Below, piece by piece: positions 53,280 through 63,243 of a stretch of 64,000 nucleotides of DNA. The number at the start of each line of letters is the position of its first letter. Position 1 is the stretch's first letter. Source of the DNA: Artemisia argyi (Eukaryota; Streptophyta; Magnoliopsida; Asterales; Asteraceae); assembly GCA_030686995.1 (NCBI GenBank), contig CM060697.1, forward strand, positions 105,895,272 to 105,959,271, in the 5' to 3' direction. A program made the position numbers and the translations under genes. The notes under the pieces were generated by a model, which was not told the origin of the DNA, did not search any database, and saw only the letters and a list, made by a program, of their open reading frames with translations.

Positions 53280-54377
53280 TCTTTTACTGTATATAATAAA
53301 AGAATTGGATTTATTTTGCAAAATCATTATTGAAAAAAAAAATTATACCAACAGCGGAGAGGTTGATTTTTAATACATAGGCGAAATTAAGTAATATGAT
53401 TGGCAAATAAAATGTCAAAACTGAATTAATTTTGGTCAAACTTTAATAAATTTGGTTGAGAAAAAAAAACACAGAAAAATATGAGTCATTTTATTTTTAT
53501 TATTATTGTTTTTTAATAAAGATAAGGTAATTAATAAAACTTTAATAGTTGAATTTTAAATATATTATATATAGTTAAGTGTAAATTTATAATTCTTCAT
53601 GTTTTTTAAAACTTTAAATAATATACAAATAACTCCTAGTACTTTATACCTTTTAAACTTTGTTTACAATTACATGAATATTAGTATTAGTTTGAGATTT
53701 TCATCAATTCGAATAACAAGTTTTGTAAATATACGAATTAGTTTAAATGTACGTTAAATATTTTTAAAATAAATATTAGTTTTAAACTTCGTCTATTAAA
53801 ACTTTTTTTTACTACATACGTTAAATAATGACTCATGTTATCCTATTTAAAAGTTTAATTTATGCGTACCCGGGCTTGAATATTAAATACGTCTAAATTA
53901 TTATTAGTAATATAAATACCAAATGTTAAACACGCGTTACTGTGATATGAAAATAAATATACGTGATTGTGCTTATAACGACTCATATAATTATTATTTA
54001 AAGCTTATATATAGATATCCGGAAAAACATTTTAAAACAACTTTACGGAGTATATTTTAACTTCATCATCACTTATTATGTGCTACTAAACTCGCACATT
54101 TTGTATAACATTATATCAATAGTTATAGTTAAATGACAACATTAACCTCAACCTCAATATCTATGTCAGCTAAACAAAGTAAATCTTTCATCAAATAAAT
54201 TTTTTTACAAAATATTAATATATCTTAATACATAATGAAAAATTCATGCATATTTATTAGTTTTACTTATATCACAATTTTCACGGGTAAATTTTTATAT
54301 ATCCATATAATAAACTAAAATTTTAAATAAATTTGATTTATTTGTAAACCTCGTGCATGCACAGGACTTATAACTAG
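53280..54377 (+). mobile_element. Non-autonomous Helitron
   Basis: Starts A-TCTTTTACTGTATATAATAAAA and ends with the hairpin CCTCGTGCATGCACAGG, 8 spacer bases, CTAG and T (54374-54378). TC start, terminal hairpin, CTRR end and A/T insertion site are all present. It is 1,098 bases, very AT-rich, with no RepHel gene. A truncated relative lies at 25925. Confidence 0.75.
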
Positions 54378-54486
54378 TAGTCTATATACAATAACTTTAT
54401 GTGTGCGGATCATTTTGATCTGTGTACATATCACTAGCCTTTAGAATTACTTATCTTTAAGTAGCTTATAAGTTTTAAATACTTGT

Positions 54487-54989
54487 TGTTGGGAATTACA
54501 CTAACAGTTACCACTGATCAGCATGAAGATAACAACTGTTGAAGAATGCACTAGCAGTGGAAACACATTACCACTGCTAGTACATATTATTACCACTGCT
54601 GCAGGATAACTGTTAGGAAACGTGGTATAGATAAGTATAGAAAAGATCTTGTAAATATTCTATTATTCTATGCTTATACTTATCTTGTAAAGGACTCCTT
54701 GTTTCCTATAAAAGGAGGTCCTAGGTTTAGGGTTATGCACGTATCAATTCATAGAGCTTCAAGTTGTAAACCTAGTGATATTCTAGATCACTCGTATTAT
54801 TATCATTAATAATATTGGAGCTAATAGTTTGGTTAAACATTCTGTGTTCATACATCTTTGTTCATTCATATACTACTCACAATCAAACTTACATACAAAC
54901 CTTCTAAGTATTAATAAGTAGTTTCCGCATACTTGTTAGTATCATTCAAAGTATCATTATAACACAAAGTCGTGTGTTTAGATCCATCA
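54487..54989 (+). mobile_element. Copia-type 5' LTR
   Basis: Begins TGTTGGGAATTACAC and ends GATCCATCA directly before a primer-binding site. The core promoter TATAAAAG is at 54707-54714. Upstream of it lies a palindromic pair GCACTAGCAGTGG / CCACTGCTAGTAC (54549-54583) that resembles words in the cassette region downstream. The matching 3' LTR is not in the window. Confidence 0.75.
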
Positions 54990-54990
54990 A

Positions 54991-55004
54991 GTGGTATCAG
55001 AGCC
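54991..55004 (+). other. Copia primer-binding site
   Basis: GTGGTATCAGAGCC right after the LTR, complementary to the 3' end of initiator tRNA-Met. Confidence 0.85.
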
Positions 55005-55061
55005 AGGTTTCAGATACTTTGGGTTAGAAGATCCAAAGTTTACTCATTCTCACAAGATTCA

Positions 55062-56165
55062 ATGGAGATGGAAAACAGTCAGTCCAACATTGCTGCTAAG
55101 CTTCCTAAGCTTAAACTGAATGATTATGAGATGTAGAGGATAATGATTGAACAGTTCTTTTTGGTGTAAAACTATGCACTTTGGGAAATCATTACTTATA
55201 GAGATTCTTTCAAGCCAAGTACCTCCACAGAAACTATTGATGGCAAGGAAGTACAGAAGGTGAATACAGGTCCAGTTACATCTGATGAGAGACTTCAGAA
55301 GAAGAATGATCTGAAAGCTAGAAGTTTATTACTTATGACCCTTCCTAGGGATCAGATCTTAGCTTTCAGTAAGTACAAGACTGCAAAGACTTTATTTGAA
55401 GAGATCTGCAATTTTTTTGGTGGTAATGATTCTACCAAGAAGACACAGAAGACCTTGTTGAAACAAACTTTCAAAAATCTTTGTTCAACAAGTAATGAAT
55501 CCATTGACAGCATCTTCACTAGGCTTCAGAAGATTGTGACACAACTCACAGTGTTTGGAATTGAGGTAGAAAGGGAAGACCTCAATTTGAAGTTTCTAAG
55601 AAGCCTATCTCCTGAGTTTCATACCAATGTTGCAGTTTGAGAAGACAAGCCTGAATTAGAAAATATGAAGCTCAATGATCTATACAATAACTTTAAAGTT
55701 ATTGAACAGAGGTTGAAGAAGGCTGGTAAGCTAAGTACAAGTTCATGGAACTTAGCTCTTATCTCTTCATCTGTGGTTAATGATTCTGATGCTGATAGTG
55801 ATGATGAAGAGGATGCTGCTCACATTGCTGTTTCCACTGGCAGCGAAAGTATTACCACTGCTAGTTCTAAAAAGCAGGTTGCTGGTCTTGGAGATTCTAC
55901 TTTCTATGCCTATCTCTCAAGTCAAGTAAATGGTTCAATTCTAACACATAAAGACTTGTATCAAGTTGATGAAGATGACATGGAAGAGATGGATATAAAA
56001 TGGCAAGTTGCATTGCTGAGTTTAAAGGCAAAGAAATTCTGGAAGAGAACTGGAAGGAAGATCATTATCAATGGCAATGAGACTGCAGGCTTTGATAAGA
56101 AGAAGGTGGAGTGTTACAAATGTCACAAGATGGGACACTTTGCCAGGGAATCCAGGGAGTGGATG
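55062..56165 (+). pseudogene. Copia gag (decayed)
   Basis: One frame from the ATG at 55062 with stops at 55134 (TAG), 55167 (TAA) and 55638 (TGA). It contains the UBN2-type Copia gag domain (KARSLLLMTLPRDQI, KTAKTLFEEICNFFGG, IFTRLQKIVTQL, KFLRSLSPEFHTNVAV). A knuckle CYKCHKMGHFARES follows, whose final Cys position is Ser. Right after this knuckle, at about 56157-56165, gag similarity ends and the sequence switches to a minus-strand ORF. Gag packages the RNA and forms the particle. This copy is inactive, and pol does not follow on this strand. Confidence 0.85.
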
Positions 56166-57600
56166 TGTCAGCAGGAGGAGCAGTTGATACATTCTTAGAA
56201 ACAGGAGCATCATCCTGAACACTCTCTATAGTGGTGGTAGCAAGAAGATGAAGTCCTTCCAAGTCAAGTTTATCAGACCCTTCAGTAACTTCTTCATCTG
56301 AATCAACCACAACACCTTTTCTTTTCTTTGTTTTGAGCTGATTCTCCAATTTATTTACCCTTTTAACCAAAGTCACCACAGCTTCTCCAAGAGTCCTCTT
56401 GGTGTGCTCAAGATCCTTTTCCAAAGTGTCTACCTTTTCCACATACCTGTTCAATAAAAGGGACAAAGAGGTGAGAGTAACAGGACCTTCAGCTCCACCA
56501 ACAGGGATATCTGTGGTATTAGGAGCATCATTAGTCCTAATAGGAGAGTTATAAAATCCTGCATCTAGATCTATATTATCTTCAGAATAAGGTCTTAATG
56601 GACTTGGTGAGTCAAGTCTTGTTATCTGTGGAGATTGTACAGGTTCGTCAAGGCCATAATCTTTAGGTGCCACATGCTCTGTAGGAGCAGAAACACCTGG
56701 ACAGGGTATAGGTGTGGGATGCCTTGGTGTAGATGGTCTTGGAGATGGTGGTGGTTGGGCATCAACAGAAACTGATGCACTTGCATTAGGAGCAACTTCA
56801 GGATCCTCCGGAGAATCCACTGGTGCATGAGCATCAGCAGGATCCTGACCACCAGCAGCTGCATTGCCAGCAGGCAACATAGCAGGTAGTAAAGGCATGT
56901 GGTCTCCATTGTAGTTGGTTTTCATAGAAGCAAATAGCTTGCTAGATAAACCCTTAACAGGCATATGGGTAGTATCATTGGTCTGAATACCTAAAATTAT
57001 TTGAAGAAACCTAGGATACATTAAAAATTTAAGTTTGGTATCCTTAATATTTTGAAGCATTTCATCAAATATGTACTTAGAGAAATTAAAAGTTCTCCCC
57101 TGAGATAAGCACACAATGGCAAGAGCAATGTCTGTGGAGAATTGAGCCCATCCTCCAGACTTGGAACTCATACACTGAAGCAGAGTGTGTGTCAAGAATC
57201 TCCATTTAGGGCAAAACTGATTCTTGTACCAGACCTTCCCATTTCCACGATATCCAGTAGCCTGAAGACCTGCAAGTATCTCCTCCTTAGCCAATTCATG
57301 CTCCCCACCTTCATTATCTAATTGTAATTGAGTCCTAACCAATGACTCAGTAATTAAACATTCTTCCCCATCAATGGTAGCCACAATTTCCGTTGGTCCT
57401 TCTTCAGCAGACCTTATACGAGCCATTCCCCAAAATTGTTTAACCAAAGATTCATGTATAATGACAGGGTATTGTGTTAAAGCATAATGAATCTTTGATC
57501 TTTGGAGAAATTCCATCATCTGTACATAATGACCATCTCCTTTACCACGACCTAAGAAAGCTTGCTTGTTATGATCACCTTTGAATAGTAGTTCCACCAT
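56068..57600 (-). CDS. Retroelement-associated 3' ORF (510 codons, chimeric end)
   Basis: Open from the ATG at 57600 to a stop at 56068. The first ~210 residues (HYALTQYPVIIHESLVKQFW, CLITESLVRTQLQLD, SKSGGWAQFSTDIALAIVCLSQG, FLMYPRFLQIILG) form the conserved part of a protein family I associate with Copia elements of Asteraceae, sometimes labelled longin-like; its function is not known to me. Then follow a Pro/Ala-rich linker, a coiled coil (about residues 375-425, RYVEKVDTLEKDLEHTKR), a basic KTKKRK nuclear-signal-like patch and VVVDSDEE (plus-strand about 56289-56312), which fits a SUMO-interaction motif. The last ~30 codons read gag in antisense, so the original C-terminus is lost. It has its own TATA box (TATAAAA at 57656-57662). 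It runs in the same direction as the pol fragment at 60052, which would place it 3' of pol in its source element. Confidence 0.6.
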   Translation of the reverse strand: MVELLFKGDHNKQAFLGRGKGDGHYVQMMEFLQRSKIHYALTQYPVIIHESLVKQFWGMARIRSAEEGPTEIVATIDGEECLITESLVRTQLQLDNEGGEHELAKEEILAGLQATGYRGNGKVWYKNQFCPKWRFLTHTLLQCMSSKSGGWAQFSTDIALAIVCLSQGRTFNFSKYIFDEMLQNIKDTKLKFLMYPRFLQIILGIQTNDTTHMPVKGLSSKLFASMKTNYNGDHMPLLPAMLPAGNAAAGGQDPADAHAPVDSPEDPEVAPNASASVSVDAQPPPSPRPSTPRHPTPIPCPGVSAPTEHVAPKDYGLDEPVQSPQITRLDSPSPLRPYSEDNIDLDAGFYNSPIRTNDAPNTTDIPVGGAEGPVTLTSLSLLLNRYVEKVDTLEKDLEHTKRTLGEAVVTLVKRVNKLENQLKTKKRKGVVVDSDEEVTEGSDKLDLEGLHLLATTTIESVQDDAPVSKNVSTAPPADTSTPWIPWQSVPSCDICNTPPSSYQSLQSHCH

Positions 57601-58138
57601 TGATTGATAAGAGAGAGTGGGTTTTGAATGCAGAGATTTTGAAATGGTTTTGAAGTTTTATAAGGAGAGGGAATCAGTTATTTGTGAGTGGGATTTGCAC
57701 GTCTAGGTTAATTGAAGTAAGTTTCCAAACGTGGAGTGTAATTGACAAGAATTGTGTAAACAATCTTTGACCAATATTTGACTTTAATAAAATCCCAAAT
57801 AAAACTGACTCATCAGCGGAAACCAAGTCAATCAACAGGAATCATTTGGTCAATCAGCAGATACCTACTTAATGTTGACTACGGTCAACCATTCCTTCCA
57901 TCAGCAACAACCATATGGTCAAACAGCAGAAACATGTCATCAGTGGTAACCATTATGCAGTAAAAATCCCTTTAGTCAAACTTTCTTTCTGAATTACGTG
58001 TAAACCGCCTTGCATTAATGGCAATAACTACACACCGTTTACTTTGACTTATAAATAGGGGGTAAAAATCCCCAAATCACACCAATCAATTTCACAATCC
58101 AAATCCCTAATCACATAACCACCAATCAAGAAATAACC
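57601..58138. promoter_or_regulatory. Divergent promoter region of the ORF cassette
   Basis: Lies between the minus-strand ORF (57600) and the plus-strand ORF (58139). TATA boxes face both ways: TATAAAA on minus (57656-57662) and TATAAATA on plus (58050-58057). Between 57800 and 57960 a word like ATCAGCAGNAAC or its variants occurs about six times (CATCAGCGGAAACC, ATCAGCAGATACC, CATCAGCAACAACC, AACAGCAGAAACATG, CATCAGTGGTAACC). The same word appears near 58925, 58973 and 59872. Co-regulation is inferred. Confidence 0.55.
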
Positions 58139-58750
58139 ATGTCATCCAATCCAAGCATCATCAACATTTCCTCTGATTCTTCTGATTCTTCTGAATCACT
58201 AACATCTCTACCACCATTAAGATTACCAACCATCCTAAGAGGTCTGACCAAGGAACATGCCAAGAAGAATAAACACGATTTGAATCCTCCAAATCCCTCA
58301 CCATCAGAGGACCCTGCAAACGTTCCTTCTGATTTGGATGATTCGTATGCTGCAAGAGAGCTAGAGAAAAGGTGGAATGCTCTAGAGAGGGGTGAAGCAA
58401 GCAGAGCACCCAATCCTTCTTTGTCCTCATAGTCTTCAGAAGATCCCAATCCATGGATCCCATATCAACCACCACCCCGTGAACTGGTATCACCCTTCAT
58501 CTGTACTTCTACCGATGAAGATGAAGATGAAAATGATGTTCTTTACAATCCCCCCTCAACACCTAGGAGGCCTTAATCCTCCTGTCCAAGACGACCATCA
58601 AGACCAAGAAGGTCAAATCCACCTCTGCCAAAGACAAGGGAAGTGGTGATTGGGTTGCCTTGTCCCCAACAGAAGGAAATCTACACCAGGAACAAAGGCA
58701 AGGATAAGTTGGCTGATGTGAAGGGCAAGGGCAAAGGGAAAGTAGAATAG
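58139..58750 (+). CDS. Cassette ORF A, SIM-like N-terminus (97 codons, frame continues)
   Basis: An ATG 82 bases after the TATA box. The open part runs to TAG at 58430. The same frame then stays protein-like to TAA at 58574 and on to TAG at 58748, with acidic (TDEDEDEND) and then Lys/Gly-rich (GKGKGKVE) segments. The N-terminus SIINISSDSSDSSES has a hydrophobic core followed by Ser/Asp/Glu, the layout of a (phospho-)SUMO-interaction motif. A helix-prone AARELEKRWNALERGEAS lies near the end of the open part. It is a paralogue of the ORF at 59199: same start architecture, same basic tail, and a TAA at the matching place after a Pro codon. It could be a small functional protein or a decayed longer one. 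Known families: none recognised. Confidence 0.5.
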
Positions 58751-59110
58751 TGGGGTTAGGGTTGATAGGCTAGATTTTGGGATTGTTTTGCTTGTTTGTA
58801 CTTCATTCTGATTGTAATTTGGATGCATATGAATAAAAACATTGTTACTTTTGTGTATCTTCACTTGATTGTCTTGCTTCTGATGAATGTACATTCCAAT
58901 GATGTAAACAACCTGGTAGGAACTATCAGCAGGAACACACATAAAGTATCATTAATGAGCAACTTGTGTCATCAGCAGCAATTGGTAAAACTTTAGTAGA
59001 ATTCATCCGTAGAATCCTTTTTATGGTCAACTTGTAAACTTAGTAATTAGCACAGACTCAACTACCTCTCATTAAGTAACATTAACTCTCACTAAACTTC
59101 AACTCAATTC

Positions 59111-59118
59111 TATATAAA
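59111..59118 (+). promoter_or_regulatory. TATA box of cassette ORF B
   Basis: TATATAAA, 81 bases upstream of the ATG at 59199 and followed by a CA-rich leader with CACACTAACACC. The same spacing and leader type as ORF A. Confidence 0.6.
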
Positions 59119-59198
59119 GAGGTCTTCAAGTCACAAGCTACACAAATCAATTACACACTAACACCAACCACACCAAAGTCTTTCCAAACACACCAATT

Positions 59199-59624
59199 AT
59201 GAAGCCAAAGTCCAATGTTATTGAAATTTCCTCTGACTCATCTTCTGACTCTACCTTTGACATTCCCCAAATCAAGAGATCATATTACTATCTTGGTGAG
59301 GGATCTTCTGAGTTCTGTCCATCTCCTTCCTCATCAGAGGAAACAGAGGAAGCGCTGCATCCAACTCCCCTAGCAGTGGTTCTCCCAGACTTCACTCCAG
59401 TCACTAATTTCCTCACCAGTGAAATGGAAAGGGTTTGTGCTGATATGAGGAGGATCTCAGTCCCTGTGGAGCCTTAATCATCCCAAAGATATAAGGGTCC
59501 AATCAAGGTTGTCCTTGGGCTTGCTGCTCCCAAACTATGGGACAAAGATATGCAGTCCAGAGGGGTCCACAAGAAGATGTCTGACCCCAAGGACCTGGGA
59601 AAGGGGAAGAGGAAGATGGAGTAG
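59199..59624 (+). CDS. Cassette ORF B, SIM-like N-terminus (92 codons, frame continues)
   Basis: The open part runs 59199-59477 (TAA). The frame continues sensibly to TAG at 59622 with a basic tail (GKGKRKME). The N-terminus NVIEISSDSSSDSTFD is an even better SUMO-interaction-like motif than in ORF A: V-I-E-I followed by serines and aspartates. Then come an acidic Ser-rich part and a short helix-prone segment (TSEMERVCADMRRIS). With ORF A it forms a tandem pair with matching promoters. Both are antisense to the neighbouring pol fragment. No domain is recognised and the function is unknown; that it serves the retroelement is inference. Confidence 0.5.
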
Positions 59625-59685
59625 GAGTTTGGGTTAATGTAGGTGGTGGTGTTGTAGTCTTTTGAGGTTGCTGGTTATTAGGTTG

Positions 59686-59785
59686 TTTGGTTGTTTGTTG
59701 ATCTCCCTTGTAATCCAGTTCTGATGTTTGGTTGTTTGTTGATCTCCCTTGTAATCCAGTTCTGATGTTTGGTTGTTTGCTGATG
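59686..59785 (+). repeat. 41-bp tandem repeat
   Basis: Unit TTTGGTTGTTTGTTGATCTC...GTTCTGATG, 2.4 copies with a period of 41, in the presumed 3' UTR of ORF B. Confidence 0.85.
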
Positions 59786-60051
59786 TAATCCTGAATGATA
59801 TTAATGAATAAAATTTTAAATTTTCTGTTAACTCTTATTCTACTGATATGTGATGTATGGATCTTTGTTCATCAGCAGAAACATGACCTGCAAACCAAAC
59901 ACTAAAACAGAACACAAAAGACAAACTTATACATAATTATTAGTCTAATTAGAAATAAACCTGCAAAACAATGTTAGTAAACATAATAATATACAAACTT
60001 TACAACATCAATTACAATCCAAAGGCATATGCCTCCCCTCAAACATAGCAT

Positions 60052-61163
60052 TCAAGGGTTAACCATCCCAATGTGGACAACTAAGTGGTTAAACCTATGT
60101 CCATCAAAAGCCTTTGTTAATAAATCAGCCACATTATCATCAGTATGAATTTTAAGCACCTGTATTAAATGTTTCTCATTTTCATCTCTAATAAAATGGT
60201 GCCTAATTTCAATATGTTTTGTTCTTTGATGAAAGACTGGATTTTTAACAATTGAAATGGTACTTTGATTATCAATATAGATTTTAGTGTTCATGAAGTT
60301 GAACCCATAATCCAGTATTTGATTTTGAACCCAAAGTACCTGACCACAACAGTTAGCAGCAGCAACATATTCTGCTTCAGTAGAGGAGGTGGCCATAATG
60401 GTTTGTTTCTTGCACTGCCAAGAAATTAGCCTTCTGCCAAGAAATTGACAACCTCCTGTTGTGGATTTCCTGTCCAAATTAGCTCCTGCATAGTCACTAT
60501 CACTGTATGCTTCCAACACAAATGGTGAGTCTCTTGGATACCAAAGACCTAACTTAGGTTGGCCTTTGAGGTACTTGAAAATCTTCTTCACTGCATTTAG
60601 GTGGGAAGTCAATGGAATGACTTGGTGTCTTGAGCAAGCACTGACAGCAAAAGTGATGTCAAGTCTTGAAGCTGTGAGGTACATGAGTGAGCCAATCATG
60701 GATCTGTATAGATGAACATTAACAGCTTCATCTTGTTCATTTGGATTTTTAGGCTTTGGAGGTTCATAGGGAGTAGTTGCAGTCCTCAGTAGTTCAAAGT
60801 CAAACTTCTTCAAGATGTCTTTAACATATTTCTCCTGATGGATAAAAATTCCTTCAGGTTGTTGTTTGACTTGTAGCCCCAAGAAAAATGTCAGTTCCCC
60901 CATTGCACTCATCTGAAATTCACCTTTCATCAAATCTTCAAATTCTCTGCACCAAGCTTCCTTTGTGGAGCCAAAGATGATATCATCCACATATACTTGA
61001 ACCAGAATGATATCCCTGGAGTTCTTCTTAATGAAGAGAGTCTTGTCAATTGCTCCTCTTCTATAGCCATGCTCTAAAAGGAATGTAGATAACCTTGCAT
61101 ACCAGGCTCTTGGTGCTTGATGAAGTCCATAGAGTGCCTTGACAACCTTGTACACCTTCTTTG
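60052..61163 (-). pseudogene. Copia pol fragment: reverse transcriptase C-terminus and RNase H
   Basis: Open on the minus strand to a natural-looking end ...HIGMVNP. It shows KVYKVVKALYGLHQAPRAWY, the catalytic YVDDIIFGST, FFLGLQVKQ, YRSMIGSLMYLTASRLDI, then RNase H with AYSDSDYAGANLDRKST, TEAEYVA, IDNQS, RTKHIEIRHHFIRD and ADLLTKAF. Protease, integrase and the first half of RT are missing: the sequence upstream (plus-strand right side) is replaced at 61164 by the end of a CACTA element. Orientation is opposite to the gag at 55062, so gag and pol here do not form one transcript. RT/RH copies RNA to DNA; this fragment cannot act alone. Confidence 0.9.
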
Positions 61164-61571
61164 CACTGGTACAAAAAGTTGTATTGGTCACGCCAAAAAA
61201 TGGGTGACGATATACCTATAGTCACACAGGTTTTTTCGTTGTGTGTCACTAAAGGTCCCGCCACCGTAGGTGGCATATGGTCACATTGTTGAGTTCGTGG
61301 CCTTTTCCATCGAAAAAGAGTGACCAAAACCCCGAATATGTGTGACAAATTAGGCACAAGTTTTGTTGGATTAGTCATTATCAGTGACCGTAAACACCTT
61401 ATAGTCACACGAATGTTTTTTGAGAGTGACTATTGTTCGTCCTTTGGCCACATAAATATATAATATATGTGACATCTGAGATGATATATTCAAGTAAATG
61501 TGTATTTTGTGTGACTATTGATAATCCAATGGCCACTTGAATATACAATAAATGTGACGTTTGTAATGATT

Positions 61572-62345
61572 TAGTCACACAATCGGTGTTATTTTTTTGG
61601 AGTTAGTCACATACAATTTAACACAAAGTGGCCAAAAGTGTGAATAAGTGTGACCATATGCTGTTTAAAGTGAAGAAATGTGTATTTTGTGTGACTATTG
61701 ATCATCCAATGGCCACATGAAGTTTATGTTTGCGTGGCCTTTTGTAATATTTAGTCACACAAAGCATGTTTGTTTTGGGTATTTAGTCACATACCATTAA
61801 GCAAACAGTGGCCAAAAGTGTTAATAAGTGTGACCACATGCTGTTTAAAGTGAAGAAATGTGTATTTTGTGTGACTATTAATCATCCAATGGCCACATGA
61901 ATTTTATGTTTGTGTGGCCTTTTGTAATATTTAGTCACACAAAGCATGTTTGTTTTGGGTATTTAGTCACATACCATTAAGCAAACAGTGGCCAAAAGTG
62001 TTAATAAGTGTGACCATATGCTGTTTAAAGTGAAGAAATGTGTATTTTATGTGACTATTGATCATCCAATGGCCACGTGAATTTTATGTTTGTGTGGCCT
62101 TTTGTAATATCTAGTCACACAAAGCATGTTTGTTTTGGGTATTTAGTCACATACCATTAATCAAACAGTGGCCAAAAGTGTAAATAAGTGTGACCATATG
62201 CTGTTTAAAATGAAGAAATGTGTATTTTGTGTGACTATAGATCATCCAATGGCCACGTGAATTTTATGTTTGTGTGGCCTTCGGTAATATTTAGTCACAC
62301 AACGACTAAAGCAAATAGTGACAAAAAGTGTTAATAAGTGTGACT
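61572..62345. repeat. 180-bp tandem repeats in CACTA subterminal region
   Basis: TTTAGTCACACAA recurs at about 61572, 61752, 61932, 62112 and 62292, a constant period of 180. The two middle units are almost identical. The unit contains several inverted AGTCACAC / GTGTGACT words, likely transposase-binding sites by analogy with CACTA elements. Confidence 0.85.
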
Positions 62346-63004
62346 ATATGCATCTTTTAGTAGCATTTAAAAAATCAATATATATCAAAACAATTCAAAT
62401 ATATATCAAAACAAATTCAAATACAATAAAATTGGAGTGTATATAACTGAACAAAATATAAAATTGGACATCCTTTTATACACCAAGGAGTCATAGTCGG
62501 CTTACAATAGTTTCTTTATAAGTATCTATTATCTTTTCCATAAGCAAGTAGCAACTTCGAGCGGTCTTAATCTCTGAGCAGTACCAACTTTAACTAGCAG
62601 TAGTAACTTTTGTACTAGCAGTAGTAAATACTTGGCCACATTTTCTTTGAAGTTCATGAGCTGCACTAAATCCATCTAAGCAATATTAACACAAACATGA
62701 TCAGCAGTAATTCAAACAACATCATGAAGACTTTTAATCCAAAACAATGAACATAATAATAAAATTTGCAGTTAAACTTACAAGTTTTTCTCCCATTGAT
62801 CTAATCTCATCATCTGGATATAAAAGCCTTGAAAATGTAGGCTGCTGCATATCAACACAACAGGATGAGAGCAGAACTAGAACATGTCAAAGCTCACAAC
62901 ATAATAGAACTAGATGAGCCACTGGTTCAACTATCTGCAGAAACATGATAGGAGAGTTAATACTAGTACCACGTTAGTACTGTTGGAGCAGAGTTACTAC
63001 TGCT
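62346..63004. other. CACTA interior, no clear coding sequence
   Basis: AT-rich, with CTAGCAGTAGTAA words at 62593-62620. It may be the 3' UTR or introns of the minus-strand gene whose exons lie at 63244-63674. Nothing else recognised. Confidence 0.35.
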
Positions 63005-63005
63005 A

Positions 63006-63103
<98 letters not shown>
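63005..63103. repeat. (AT)n microsatellite
   Basis: About 97 bases of alternating TA, probably within an intron or UTR of the CACTA element. Confidence 0.95.
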
Positions 63104-63243
63104 CAGAATGTATATAAATGAAGCAAATATATATACAATTGTATTTCAAATTCAATAAAAATCGAATGTATATAAATGAAGCAAATATATATATAATTGT
63201 AATGTCGTATATAATCAAATTCTCAACTATCATAAGTTAAAAC

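Noticed and set aside
61572..62345. CRISPR-like regular repeats
   Set aside because: Contiguous 180-base tandem units without unique spacers, inside a plant transposon end; not a CRISPR array.
63003..63233. Ile-Tyr repeat ORF on minus strand
   Set aside because: Translation of an (AT)n microsatellite.
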